Translations under genes and position numbers: made by a program
In this document: positions 9,167 through 17,678 of the stretch, piece by piece
Layout: each line of letters begins with the position of its first letter
Numbering within the stretch: the stretch's first letter is position 1
Notes under the pieces: model-generated
The model's input: the letters and a program-made list of their open reading frames with translations, nothing else
Databases searched by the model: none
What the model was told of the DNA's origin: nothing
Origin: an uncultured Muribaculaceae bacterium
GTDB taxonomy: Bacteria; Bacteroidota; Bacteroidia; Bacteroidales; Muribaculaceae
NCBI GenBank assembly: GCA_910589055.1
Contig: CAJURN010000001.1
Location: 186,001 to 250,000, forward strand
DNA length: 64,000 nt
Reading direction: 5' to 3'

Positions 9167-9580
9167 TCAGGCAAGACGCGCGAAAAGTGCTCCGAACTGG
9201 TCGGCAGCCTTCTGCATTGTCGGGCCGATGAGCGGACGGAGCATCGCGGGAATCTCGACTTCGATTTCGCCCGTTACCTCACACGACGAGGCATCAACGG
9301 GACGGAAGTCAACATTCATACCCATGGGCACAGGCGAACCCTCGGCGTTAAGCACAAGACGGTTGTTGCTGCGCTCGGTCACGCGGAGTGTGATGTCGCC
9401 CACCTGAGGGGTCTTGATTTTGATATAGTCGGTGCCGAATTCAACGTCGCCCACCTTGGCACGCTCCTCCGCTGTGAGAGCGTCGAGGGAGTCCTGAAGA
9501 TGAGTGAAGTCGCTGAATTTGGCGGCAAGTTCCTCGGCCGGACGGTTGACAACCACCGGCTTTGATTTATATTGAGCCAT
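9167..9580 (-). CDS. SRPBCC (START-like) family protein
   Basis: A 137-residue cytoplasmic protein. It starts MAQYKSKPVVVNRPAEELAA, the usual first strand and helix of SRPBCC/polyketide-cyclase-like folds. The alternating beta strands in the middle and a long C-terminal helix fit the helix-grip fold with a hydrophobic cavity. The ligand is unknown. It lies 23 bp downstream of pyrE on the same strand and is likely cotranscribed with it. Confidence 0.8.
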   Translation of the reverse strand: MAQYKSKPVVVNRPAEELAAKFSDFTHLQDSLDALTAEERAKVGDVEFGTDYIKIKTPQVGDITLRVTERSNNRLVLNAEGSPVPMGMNVDFRPVDASSCEVTGEIEVEIPAMLRPLIGPTMQKAADQFGALFARLA

Positions 9581-9603
9581 AAGATGTAATCTTGTAGTTA
9601 GAA

Positions 9604-10242
9604 TTATCGCACGGGAACCCAGTTGGCGGGGTCACGGCGCCACTCCTGAAGAGTGTCGATGTCTTCGGGGCAGATGTAATTTGTTTCCAGAGCAACCTCA
9701 AGCATGGAGTTGTAGTCGCTGAGCGTGATGAGTTCCACTCCGGCTTCCTTGAAGTTTTCTTCTGCGATGGGGAACCCGTAGGTGAACAGAGCCACCATAC
9801 CGACTACCTCACAACCGGCAGCACGTATAGCCTCTACAGCCTTGAGAGAGCTTTTACCTGTGGAAACGAGATCTTCCACCACTACAACTTTCTGTCCGGG
9901 AGTGAGATTGCCTTCGATGAGGTTTTCCAGACCGTGATCCTTCGGGGTCGAACGCACGTAAACGTAGGGAAGTGAAAGAGCATCGGCCACGAGAGCACCC
10001 TGTGCGATAGCACCGGTAGCTACGCCGGCGATTGCATCGGCATGTCCGAAGTTTTCAAGCACAAGACGAGTGAGCTCGGTCTTGATGAAAGTACGGATTT
10101 CAGGATACGAAAGCGTCTTGCGGTTGTCGGTGTAGATAGGGGAGTTCCAACCGGAAGCCCACACGAAAGGATTCGCGGGCTGAAGTTTTAACGCACTGAT
10201 TTTAAGCAATCTTTCTGCCAGAAGGCGAGCTACCTTTTTCAT
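9604..10242 (-). CDS. pyrE: Orotate phosphoribosyltransferase
   Basis: Converts orotate and PRPP to OMP in pyrimidine synthesis. The 212 residues fit the family. The PRPP-binding motif VVVVEDLVSTGKSS is present, and the YVRSTPKDHGLENLIEG segment forms the flexible catalytic loop. The ATG at 10242 (MKKVARLLAERLL) is chosen. A longer reading to 10314 would run through the promoter -7 box at 10282-10289 and adds nothing conserved. It is the first gene of the pyrE-SRPBCC-Rieske-SGNH-MBOAT run. Confidence 0.95.
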   Translation of the reverse strand: MKKVARLLAERLLKISALKLQPANPFVWASGWNSPIYTDNRKTLSYPEIRTFIKTELTRLVLENFGHADAIAGVATGAIAQGALVADALSLPYVYVRSTPKDHGLENLIEGNLTPGQKVVVVEDLVSTGKSSLKAVEAIRAAGCEVVGMVALFTYGFPIAEENFKEAGVELITLSDYNSMLEVALETNYICPEDIDTLQEWRRDPANWVPVR

Positions 10243-10281
10243 GATTGTATGGTTAATGGAAAGCGTGTTGATTATTTCATG

Positions 10282-10289
10282 CAAAAGTA
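10282..10289 (-). promoter_or_regulatory. pyrE: Bacteroidota-type -7 element for pyrE operon
   Basis: On the minus strand the sequence reads TACTTTTG, matching TAnnTTTG, about 40 bp before the pyrE ATG. The -33 half is only a weak TTG about 22 bp further upstream. Confidence 0.5.
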
Positions 10290-10348
10290 TGAAAAAAAAC
10301 GCACCTTTGCGCAATCTTTTACAAATTTTAATTGGTACACCCTGCTTA

Positions 10349-11566
10349 TCATTCCGGCTTTATCGCAAACTCGACTGTAAGCGGATAATGGTCGGACCAC
10401 TTTTTGCGTCCCTTGGTGATGTCGAGCGGTTTCATGTCGCCACGGTACAGAACATGGTCGATGCAGAAGTAGAATCGGTTGTCGTTGTAGGTAATCATGG
10501 GACCGAACCCGATTTCGGGATACACGCTTTTCATCTTGCAGCCCTCGAGTTCGCGTATGGCGTAACATCCGGGGCCATCGTTGAAATCGCCGCACACAAT
10601 GGCATCCGGACCGCCGTAATGGCTCAGATAGCGGAGCAACTGCCTGCACTCACGCGCACGCGCCACATTGGCCGCCGACAACTTTGACAGCAACTGCGAT
10701 TTCACGCCGTGCAGGTCGGAGCGAAGATTATCCGAAGTCTTGAGCTTGGTGAGGTCGGTGTAGAGACTCTTGTCGGCCTTTGAAAGCCCGATTGACTGGA
10801 GATGCACATTGAACAGAGCCACCCTGCGTCCGTAGATTTCGAGTGAAAATGCCGCCATATCGCCACCAATGCCGTGCGGTTTGAAATCAAGGTGGATAGG
10901 CTCCACAGGAAACTTCGACAGCAGCACGAGCGCATGTCCGCTGCAAACCAAATGCGGATAAATCCGCTGTATCGAATCCATCTGTACGGATGTGATATTG
11001 GAGTGCTTATCCTGCTTGAGAGCATACAACTCCTGGAATACAACGATATCCGGTTTGCGCCGTATAATATCGTCGACAATAGGGTTGGGCGCCAGCGTAT
11101 CGCCGACAACATGCCCCGGTATCTTCCAGAAATTCAGGTTGGAACAGTTATAAGTCATCAAGGTAAAGCTCTTCCACCCTTCCGGTGGCTCCGGCTTGAA
11201 GATACGCACGTTCAGAGGACAGTTGGTGAGCAAAGGGCCTGCGCATGCGAGCATGAACGCGCCCGTAACGATTGCCCCTCGACGGAATATAAACAACTGG
11301 ATAACAAGCAGAAGAAATGAAGCCGCCATCCATATGGGAAACGACAGGGCAATGACCCCGTAGATGCCGCCTTCCGACAAGGGGGAGATATTTCCGGCAT
11401 AGCCGGAGAATACCATCGCCGCACCTGCGAGCACATCAAGGACCACAAAAAACGTATGCCAGATCCGGGTCCATACGCTTTTGGCATGTGATTCGGGCTT
11501 TTTCTTTATTCCGGAGGTCTTTTTCCCCCGGGAGGGTATATCTTTGGAGAGTTGAAGATGTTTCAT
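10349..11566 (-). CDS. Membrane-anchored endonuclease/exonuclease/phosphatase-fold protein
   Basis: A 405-residue protein. Residues about 30-130 hold three hydrophobic segments, and the rest is an EEP-fold domain facing the periplasm. Diagnostic motifs are LMTYNCSNL at the start of the domain, FQELY (metal-binding Glu), VCGDFND (catalytic Asp-Asn-Asp) and SDHYPL (catalytic His). Such proteins act on phosphodiesters or phosphate esters; the substrate cannot be read from the sequence. The start overlaps the upstream rhomboid stop by 4 bases (ATGA), so the two rhomboids and this gene form one operon. Confidence 0.88.
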   Translation of the reverse strand: MKHLQLSKDIPSRGKKTSGIKKKPESHAKSVWTRIWHTFFVVLDVLAGAAMVFSGYAGNISPLSEGGIYGVIALSFPIWMAASFLLLVIQLFIFRRGAIVTGAFMLACAGPLLTNCPLNVRIFKPEPPEGWKSFTLMTYNCSNLNFWKIPGHVVGDTLAPNPIVDDIIRRKPDIVVFQELYALKQDKHSNITSVQMDSIQRIYPHLVCSGHALVLLSKFPVEPIHLDFKPHGIGGDMAAFSLEIYGRRVALFNVHLQSIGLSKADKSLYTDLTKLKTSDNLRSDLHGVKSQLLSKLSAANVARARECRQLLRYLSHYGGPDAIVCGDFNDGPGCYAIRELEGCKMKSVYPEIGFGPMITYNDNRFYFCIDHVLYRGDMKPLDITKGRKKWSDHYPLTVEFAIKPE

Positions 11567-12345
11567 GACTTTTTTAACGTTGCCGAAAGATAGAAGAATC
11601 TGCGGCGCTCCCGGTCGCTCAATGAAGAAAATCCCGACTGCGTTATGCGCATCTGCAATGCGTCGAGTTCTCTGCGTATTTCGTCGGAAGAATTATTCCT
11701 GCCGGACGGGCGGAATGACTTCTTCATTGACAAGGCGCATGCGGCTCCGGCAAGTGCACCCCCGATATGGGCAAGACCTCCACCGGCATTGTCTCCCGCA
11801 AGACCTATCAGAACAATCAGGAGAAAAACACATGCAGCCGTGCGCAGCCCCACAGTCCTGCTTCCTGGATAGAAACTTAGCCTGACATGAGGGCACAATA
11901 TCGCTGCCGCCACAATCACCGCCAAAACGGCCGCCGAAGCTCCCACAAGTACGTTGGAGCGCCCCATCATCAGGCCGAACACGGAGGTGTACACTACCGC
12001 TCCGGCAAGTCCTCCGGCAAGGTAAATCCATATCAGACGAAGATTGCCGACTGCAGAAGCGAGCACATTGCCAAACACAACCAAGGCCAGAAGATTGAAC
12101 ACAAGATGCAAGGGCGAACTGTGGAAAAACATGTAGGTCACCACCGTCCACGGTTGCGACATGAGTTCCCCGAAATCCGAAGGCAGGGCGAACATTCCTG
12201 CCGCCGAAAAGCCCGAGAGCCATTCCACGCCCGACGACAGCCCCGTGGCGAGAACCGACAGGAGATTGACCGCCACATTCACGATAAGCAGCAGCACTAC
12301 CCCACGGCTGAGGTAAGGTGACTTATCCCGCGAAAAGAGATTCAT
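11563..12345 (-). CDS. Rhomboid family intramembrane serine protease
   Basis: A 260-residue integral membrane protein with about six transmembrane segments. An HSSPLHLVFNLLAL segment carries the conserved His and Asn of TM2. The nucleophile motif is VGASAAV, GxSA rather than the usual GxSG, and the partner His lies in GLAHIGG. The Ser-His dyad is therefore intact. A hydrophilic C-terminal tail of about 50 residues follows. It lies 6 bp downstream of a second rhomboid gene. Confidence 0.88.
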   Translation of the reverse strand: MNLFSRDKSPYLSRGVVLLLIVNVAVNLLSVLATGLSSGVEWLSGFSAAGMFALPSDFGELMSQPWTVVTYMFFHSSPLHLVFNLLALVVFGNVLASAVGNLRLIWIYLAGGLAGAVVYTSVFGLMMGRSNVLVGASAAVLAVIVAAAILCPHVRLSFYPGSRTVGLRTAACVFLLIVLIGLAGDNAGGGLAHIGGALAGAACALSMKKSFRPSGRNNSSDEIRRELDALQMRITQSGFSSLSDRERRRFFYLSATLKKS

Positions 12346-12351
12346 CGCGCG

Positions 12352-13104
12352 TCAGAAAAACCAGCGGTTGTTGAACACTCCGCGACGCTTCCAGTACACA
12401 AGCAGCAGGAAGCCGAAAATCATACCGCCGAGATGGGCGAAATGAGCCACATTATCGGCAACACCGCCAAGACCGTAGACAAGCTCTATCACGAAATATC
12501 CTATGATAATCCACTTCGACTTGATAGGCACGGGAATGAAGAAAAGATAGATAGGCTGGTTGGGGAAGAGGTAGCCGAAGGCAAGAAGAACGCCGTAGAC
12601 AGCTCCGGAAGCTCCGACAAGGGGCGAATTTACATAAGCATTGAGCAATCCGAGGTCGGGGTCACTGTAATTCATGTGCTGCTGAAGTATCTCCCAGCCG
12701 CGGGTGAGCACTTCCTGATAGGCTTCAGGAGGCAGGATAGACACAAGGTCGTGTACGCACCAGGCATACACTCCGAGCTGAACGAGTGCCGCACCTATGC
12801 CGCAGGACAGATAGTAGAACAGAAAACGTGCCGAGCCCATCGACCATTCAATAGTACGGCCGAACATGAACAGCGCGAACATGTTGAAGAACAGGTGGGT
12901 GAATCCGGCATGCAAAAACATGTAGGTAAGCAACTGGAAGGGCTTGAACGCCGACGATGTGAAATAATACAGTGCGAAATGCTGCGTGAGCAAGCGGTCC
13001 ATCGAAGGCACAAGCGCCATCACCGCCCATAAAAGTATGTTGAGAATCAGCAGATTCTTGGTGACAGGCGGAATATTTGAGAATATCGAATTATTGCGGA
13101 ACAT
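12352..13104 (-). CDS. Rhomboid family intramembrane serine protease
   Basis: A 250-residue rhomboid with canonical motifs: FLHAGFTHLFFNMFALFMFG in TM2, VGASGAVYGVLLAF with the GxSG nucleophile, and AHFAHLGG with the catalytic His. A long insertion of about 50 residues lies between TM3 and TM4. The ATG at 13104 is used; a TTG two codons upstream is also in frame. It is the first gene of a three-gene operon and is preceded by a well-matched promoter inside a dispersed 55-bp repeat. Confidence 0.9.
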   Translation of the reverse strand: MFRNNSIFSNIPPVTKNLLILNILLWAVMALVPSMDRLLTQHFALYYFTSSAFKPFQLLTYMFLHAGFTHLFFNMFALFMFGRTIEWSMGSARFLFYYLSCGIGAALVQLGVYAWCVHDLVSILPPEAYQEVLTRGWEILQQHMNYSDPDLGLLNAYVNSPLVGASGAVYGVLLAFGYLFPNQPIYLFFIPVPIKSKWIIIGYFVIELVYGLGGVADNVAHFAHLGGMIFGFLLLVYWKRRGVFNNRWFF

Positions 13105-13121
13105 AGTCAAACCTATTTTTG

Positions 13122-13176
13122 TGCAAAAATACGAATAAGTGAGAGCAATGCAAAATTTATTTTAGCATTGCCGAGC
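13122..13176 (-). repeat. 55-bp promoter-bearing dispersed repeat, copy A
   Basis: Read on the minus strand, this segment matches 27883-27937 (+) at 50 of 55 positions with no gaps. It contains the inverted pair GCAATGC/GCATTGC and the whole -33/-7 promoter of the rhomboid operon. The two downstream genes are unrelated. Confidence 0.8.
13124..13154 (-). promoter_or_regulatory. Promoter of rhomboid operon (TTTG-N19-TATTTTTG)
   Basis: On the minus strand a -33 TTTG (13151-13154) is followed after 19 bp by TATTTTTG (13124-13131), a full match to the Bacteroidota housekeeping consensus. The ATG is about 20 bp downstream. Confidence 0.75.
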
Positions 13177-13189
13177 AAATGCTCTATCG

Positions 13190-13235
13190 AAAAACATCGC
13201 GACCTGCACGCAGTCCGTGGCTGCGTGCAGGTCGC
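13190..13235 (-). terminator. Rho-independent terminator after T9SS-type secreted protein gene
   Basis: A perfect 15-bp stem (13199-13213 with 13221-13235) with a 7-nt loop. Reading the minus strand it is followed by GATGTTTTT. It stops transcription of the large minus-strand gene before the rhomboid operon. A T-rich stretch on the other side may also serve plus-strand transcripts. Confidence 0.75.
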
Positions 13236-13260
13236 ACTATATTTTTGACAAAGCCTGAGA

Positions 13261-16200
13261 TTATCTCACAAGAGCCTTGACGGAGCTTTGGGCACCGCGG
13301 ACAACGTAAATGCCTGCGTTCAGACTTACGGTGGCGGTGACGCCGGGGGTCACTGTGCCTGCGGCAACCTGGCGGCCATCAGCCGCATAGACGGCAAACG
13401 GCTGTGCTGTCGCGGATGAAATATGGAGTTCGCCGTCGGCAGAAGCGACATCAAGGTCACTCTCCGATGTTCCGAAACCGTTCACTCCTGAGAAGTAGAG
13501 CTCGAAGGGATTGGAAAGACGCGATTCGCCGTCGTCGTACACCGCAGTAACATGGTAAACGGGGTGGGAACCCGCGTCGGGAAGGTCGGTATAAGTAGAT
13601 TCGGCAACAGGTGCGTCATTGAGTTTAACGCCGTCGCGATATACGTTGAATCCAATCACCTTGACCTCGGTGGAAGCGCCGCCTGCGGGCTGATAAGTGA
13701 TGTCATCAAGCAGGAAGGCCACACAACATTCCGAAACATAGCCAATGGCGAAATATTTCGCACCGGCAGGGAGGTCGAATGAATATCGGGTCCATTCGGC
13801 GCTGATTTCGTCGTACACACCACCTTCAGGCAGGTAGTTGAACGAATTGATATCCGAATCGGTGGTGGAGTACATCACGGCGATGTTTTCAAGATAGTAG
13901 TCATCGTAGCTGCGACCCATGAAGGTGACAGTCTGTGCGTCTCCCGAAAGTTCGGGAGAGATTACCCAATCGTCGTTATATTCGTCGTTCCACACAGCCA
14001 TCAGACACTTCGAACCGGTGTATGCGGCGAATGATTCGTCGATTCCGGTTGCATCGAGCACCATGTAGGCGATGTCCTCGCCCGTACCGAGATGCGGCAG
14101 GGATGCAAGTTCCATTTCATTAGCGGGGGTATCGTCGAGACTCACAAATTTCCAGTCGCCGGCGCCGTCAATGGCGAAAGACTCATATGTCTCGAAGGAT
14201 TCGGTCACGGCACCTGCTGCGCGGGATGCGGGAGCGGCTGCGGGAGAGGTCCATGTAAGTTCAACTCCAGTTGCAGTCTCGCTGCCGGAAAGGTCGCCGA
14301 CAGAAGCGTTTGCAGAGTAACGGATTGCGGACGCCACGGCATCGGAAGTGTTGTTGGCGTCGTTAGAGTCGCCCGCACATTCCACTGTGGCGGCATAAGT
14401 GAGGTTTTCGCCATGGAAAGGAGTGAGCATTTCCATGAACACGACACTTTCCTCAGCTCCTGCTGCGATAGCGCCAAGCACACGGTTTGCAACAGCCTCG
14501 CCGTTGCGGGAGAGAGTCACTGTCGCGCCCGACACCTCGGACGTTCCGAAGTTCTTCACCTTCGCAACAAGTTCGGTGGCGGCATGAGTGGCAAACGATT
14601 CCGGCACTTCAAGAGATACGATTCCAAGGTCGATGGCAGGAGTAGCCTCGGCCAAAGTGATTTCAGTTATTGCGATTGCGCTGCGGTATTCCTCGCTGCA
14701 TGCGTGGAAACCGATGTAATAGATGCCGTCGGCCGGCACGCTCACACTTGCTCCGTGGCTTTCAGGGAGCAAGGTTGTGATTGCCATGGGCGCCATCACC
14801 TGCTGAGTCATTGCCGAAGCCTCGGGTGCCTGTCCGAGATAAATCTCGAGCATGGGTTCATCACCCTCGTAATCGGTCAGGGATGAGAATCCGAGTCGAT
14901 ATTCCCGGCCTGCTTTCAGAGCCATGGGCGGGGTCATGAGCCAGTCGTTAGCACCGTTTCCGGATGAATAGGGATAGACTGCGGCAGGAATGAGCTCGTC
15001 GGTGGATTCGATGTAGAATTCCCATTCGCGATACCATTCGATGCGGTCGCCGTCAAGGTCGAGAACGGTAAAGAGCGAAAGCGCGTCATCGTCCTCGAAC
15101 GTAGCGGTGTAAGGCAGCGACACCGAGCCAAGGCGCCAGATATTGGAGCTTACCGGCATAAAGGTGGTTACGTCGTACACCATCGCGACATCGTAGGAGA
15201 AGACGGTCATTTCTTCGGGCACGTCCATTGCTTCGCTGAAAGATGTGCCGTTGAGACCCTCGGCCACCTTGATGCCATCAGGCTTGCGAGTGACCGTATA
15301 TGTAATCTTCGCAGGGTCATAATATCCGCCGTGAACGCTGCCTGCAGGAGCTGTCCAGGAGAGATTGAATCGACCGTCGGCATACATAAGAGCCACATTG
15401 GAGATAGCTTCGGGGCTGTCCTCGCCAAGCCATGTCGTGAGCTTGGTCTTGGGGCTGCGTCCTGCGGAGTTGTTGAGCATCAGTTCCACATCGTACATCG
15501 CAGCCTCCGCAACGGAAGCCGGAGCAACAACCTTCTCTCCATAGGCAGCCGTTCCCTGAGCCAGAAGCGAACCGTTGGCACGGGCAAGATATGTCACTGT
15601 GCCCGATGCGGGATTGCCGTCGAATGTTGTTGCCGGAACGGTAAATTCCACAGTTCCGCTGAGCGAGCCGTTCGGGAAGTTGAGCACGAGATCCTCAACC
15701 TGTGCGGGCGCACCATCCTCTGCGGCAGGGCCGGGAATAAACATTCCGCCCAAGGCCTCGCCGTCCTCAAATTCATACAGGAACGTGGCCTTGGCCGCAG
15801 CAATGTCCACGGCGTAAAGGGAACTTTCATTCAAAGGAAAGTCGAAATACTCGTCGGGATTGGGAACCGAATTAGTCACCACGACATAGAAGATACCTGT
15901 GCGCGGGTCAATCGCACCGGTGGAGCGGTTGGAAGCGGTAAAGCCAAGGTTGCCGAGCTTGGTCGAAGCTCCGTTGACTTTGTTGACCGCAAACAAATCG
16001 CCTGCCATATCCACGGCATAGAGATTGCCGCTGCGGTCGACGCTGCACGCAATCCAGGGCACCTCGATGTCGGCGATGGCAAAGCGCTCGCCCGTACCTT
16101 CGTCGAGAGTTCCGAACACCATCGGGCCGTTTTCGTCGTCGCCGTTGAAGCAACCGTAGATTTTGGCCGTCACGGGGTCGTAGGTCATATCCGTGGCAAC

Positions 16201-16551
16201 AGCCGATTGGTCGCCGTCGCGGAGCGAGCTTGTGGTTATCCACGTGTCGGGATTTATTATGTAGTGGGTCACTTCCACCCATGAGCCGAAGTTGTACTCT
16301 TTGGTGCAGAAGTAGAAATCATCGGTCATCGCGCCACCACCGGAGGCATCAATATCCGGATCCTGACGCACGACCGTGCGCGAATACTTGTCGGTTGAGA
16401 ACCTGTACATTCCCGGCTCGTCGAAATTATGTTCCTTCCAGGAATTCGTACTGTACACAGAAGCGTAAAATTCCACCGGAGCCACAGTTTCAGCCGCCAG
16501 AGATGCGGATGCAAGCATAGTGGCCGAGGCAATTAGCAAGAATTTGTTCAT
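13261..16551 (-). CDS. Large secreted protein with choice-of-anchor J modules and T9SS-type C-terminal domain
   Basis: A 1096-residue exported protein with a clean Sec signal (MNKFLLIASATMLASASLAA). The first about 280 residues look like a propeller built from YAVD- and GNLY-type repeats. Fibronectin/Ig-like linkers follow, then two choice-of-anchor J (jelly-roll) regions marked by FEDDDALSLF/NDWLMTPPM and by ESFETYES/DWVISPEL. A CARDB-like segment lies between them. The last about 65 residues fit a type-A T9SS sorting domain (FAVYAADGRQVAAG and GIYVVRG). It is probably surface-anchored or secreted, perhaps binding carbohydrate or host material. It ends at a strong terminator and is transcribed alone. 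Confidence 0.82.
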   Translation of the reverse strand: MNKFLLIASATMLASASLAAETVAPVEFYASVYSTNSWKEHNFDEPGMYRFSTDKYSRTVVRQDPDIDASGGGAMTDDFYFCTKEYNFGSWVEVTHYIINPDTWITTSSLRDGDQSAVATDMTYDPVTAKIYGCFNGDDENGPMVFGTLDEGTGERFAIADIEVPWIACSVDRSGNLYAVDMAGDLFAVNKVNGASTKLGNLGFTASNRSTGAIDPRTGIFYVVVTNSVPNPDEYFDFPLNESSLYAVDIAAAKATFLYEFEDGEALGGMFIPGPAAEDGAPAQVEDLVLNFPNGSLSGTVEFTVPATTFDGNPASGTVTYLARANGSLLAQGTAAYGEKVVAPASVAEAAMYDVELMLNNSAGRSPKTKLTTWLGEDSPEAISNVALMYADGRFNLSWTAPAGSVHGGYYDPAKITYTVTRKPDGIKVAEGLNGTSFSEAMDVPEEMTVFSYDVAMVYDVTTFMPVSSNIWRLGSVSLPYTATFEDDDALSLFTVLDLDGDRIEWYREWEFYIESTDELIPAAVYPYSSGNGANDWLMTPPMALKAGREYRLGFSSLTDYEGDEPMLEIYLGQAPEASAMTQQVMAPMAITTLLPESHGASVSVPADGIYYIGFHACSEEYRSAIAITEITLAEATPAIDLGIVSLEVPESFATHAATELVAKVKNFGTSEVSGATVTLSRNGEAVANRVLGAIAAGAEESVVFMEMLTPFHGENLTYAATVECAGDSNDANNTSDAVASAIRYSANASVGDLSGSETATGVELTWTSPAAAPASRAAGAVTESFETYESFAIDGAGDWKFVSLDDTPANEMELASLPHLGTGEDIAYMVLDATGIDESFAAYTGSKCLMAVWNDEYNDDWVISPELSGDAQTVTFMGRSYDDYYLENIAVMYSTTDSDINSFNYLPEGGVYDEISAEWTRYSFDLPAGAKYFAIGYVSECCVAFLLDDITYQPAGGASTEVKVIGFNVYRDGVKLNDAPVAESTYTDLPDAGSHPVYHVTAVYDDGESRLSNPFELYFSGVNGFGTSESDLDVASADGELHISSATAQPFAVYAADGRQVAAGTVTPGVTATVSLNAGIYVVRGAQSSVKALVR

Positions 16552-16612
16552 TTAGTGATATTGGTTAGTGATAAAAAATTGACAAGACAATGTGCAACAG
16601 CTTGCACGGGGT

Positions 16613-16620
16613 CAAAATTA
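16613..16620 (-). promoter_or_regulatory. -7 element for the T9SS-type protein gene, with 5' leader hairpin
   Basis: The minus strand reads TAATTTTG, a full TAnnTTTG match, about 62 bp before the ATG. The -33 half is not clear. Just downstream, at the expected 5' end of the mRNA (16592-16607), lies a perfect GTGCAA-gctg-TTGCAC hairpin that could stabilise the transcript. Confidence 0.5.
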
Positions 16621-16764
16621 GACATTTTCCGGCGATAATCACACATCAGCAAAGGATTTTCTTTCATTTTGCACATAATTTTCGACATTCAACGCACACC
16701 GATGCCAAATTGCGTCATAAATAGTATAAAATTGTTAAAAATTCAGATGTTTTTCATTCATATT

Positions 16765-16796
16765 GTTGCATTTCTTAAAAATGCTGCGTACTTTTA
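16765..16796 (+). promoter_or_regulatory. Possible promoter of the HU gene
   Basis: GTTG (16765-16768) is followed after 20 bp by TACTTTTA, a near match to TAnnTTTG, about 50 bp before the HU start. The rest of the 297-bp gap between the two divergent genes is AT-rich and holds no ORF I can support. Confidence 0.4.
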
Positions 16797-16848
16797 CCGA
16801 CACCAAGATTACTATTCCTTATTTGTTATCATTCCCCTTGAAACAACT

Positions 16849-17130
16849 ATGAATAAAACTGATTTAATCAATACCATCGCAGAACGTACGGGTTCTACCA
16901 AAACTGAAATCCGATGTTTGCTCGACGAAATTCTTGAAGAAATCTCCGACCGCCTCGCCGACGGTGAGAAAGAGACCCTCTCGGGCTTCGGCACATTCAC
17001 AGTAACAGAAAAGCTGGCGCGCACAGGCATAAATCCGCGCACGAAGGAACTCATTGTGATTCCTCCGCACCGGATGGTGAAGTTCCGCACCGGCAACGAC
17101 CTTCAGGATCGCGTCACCGGCACGGATTAA
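16849..17130 (+). CDS. HU/IHF family DNA-binding protein
   Basis: A 93-residue nucleoid protein starting MNKTDLINTIAERTG. The N-terminal helices form the dimer body. The GFGTFTV turn and the beta-arm segment INPRTKELIVIPPH with FRTG after it are classic HU/IHF features. A longer reading to 16669 only adds AT-rich untranslated sequence containing the likely promoter, so the internal ATG is chosen. It is monocistronic and convergent with the SecB-like gene 20 bp away. Confidence 0.93.
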   Translation: MNKTDLINTIAERTGSTKTEIRCLLDEILEEISDRLADGEKETLSGFGTFTVTEKLARTGINPRTKELIVIPPHRMVKFRTGNDLQDRVTGTD

Positions 17131-17150
17131 CAGATATTATAAAACACCCT

Positions 17151-17624
17151 CTATATCTGAAAAATATTTGCCGGGGCAGGCTTGCCGTAGTTGAGCTTGT
17201 GCATGAGCACGGCCATATCCACCAACGGCAGAGGATGACGCGCCAACGGAGTTCCGGCTGTGCGCACGGCTATTATACCGCGCAGGGCGCCCACGGCAAC
17301 ACTCAGCATCATCATCATGAGCCGGGAGCCAACTATGGCTTCCTCACCGGTCATGCTCACGTGTTCTTTCAGGTTCTCCACCTCAAAGGTGGCGAGGATG
17401 GGACATGCCATCAGTCGTGTCTTGATGTAGCTCATCACGGCTGAATATGAACACGTAACGATAAGGCTCACCGTGGAATGTTCGAGGTCGGGCACAACGC
17501 GGAAGTTGAGATCCACGCTCACGGGCAGCGCGCCCAACCGCCGTATGGCACGGCGGTTGATTACGCTTGCATGCGGCAACTCCCTCAGGGAGAGCAGGCT
17601 GATATTTGTTTCGGCGTTAGTCAC
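17151..17624 (-). CDS. SecB-like fold protein
   Basis: A 157-residue cytoplasmic protein whose strand-helix order resembles SecB. A VSVDLNFRVVPDL strand is followed by a VSLIVTCSYS strand, a PILATFEVENL strand, then a long C-terminal helix region and TPLARHPLPLVDMAVLM. That last segment recalls the SecB stretch FPQLNLAPVNFDALF. This would make it an export-type or specialised chaperone, but sequence identity is low. It lies 54 bp downstream of the glycosidase gene and may be cotranscribed with it. It could also be a Bacteroidota-specific protein without chaperone activity. Confidence 0.5.
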   Translation of the reverse strand: MTNAETNISLLSLRELPHASVINRRAIRRLGALPVSVDLNFRVVPDLEHSTVSLIVTCSYSAVMSYIKTRLMACPILATFEVENLKEHVSMTGEEAIVGSRLMMMMLSVAVGALRGIIAVRTAGTPLARHPLPLVDMAVLMHKLNYGKPAPANIFQI

Positions 17625-17678
17625 TGTATATTAGATTTTAGAGTGTTATAAATTGTTTTCAACGTCTCAGAACGCTGT

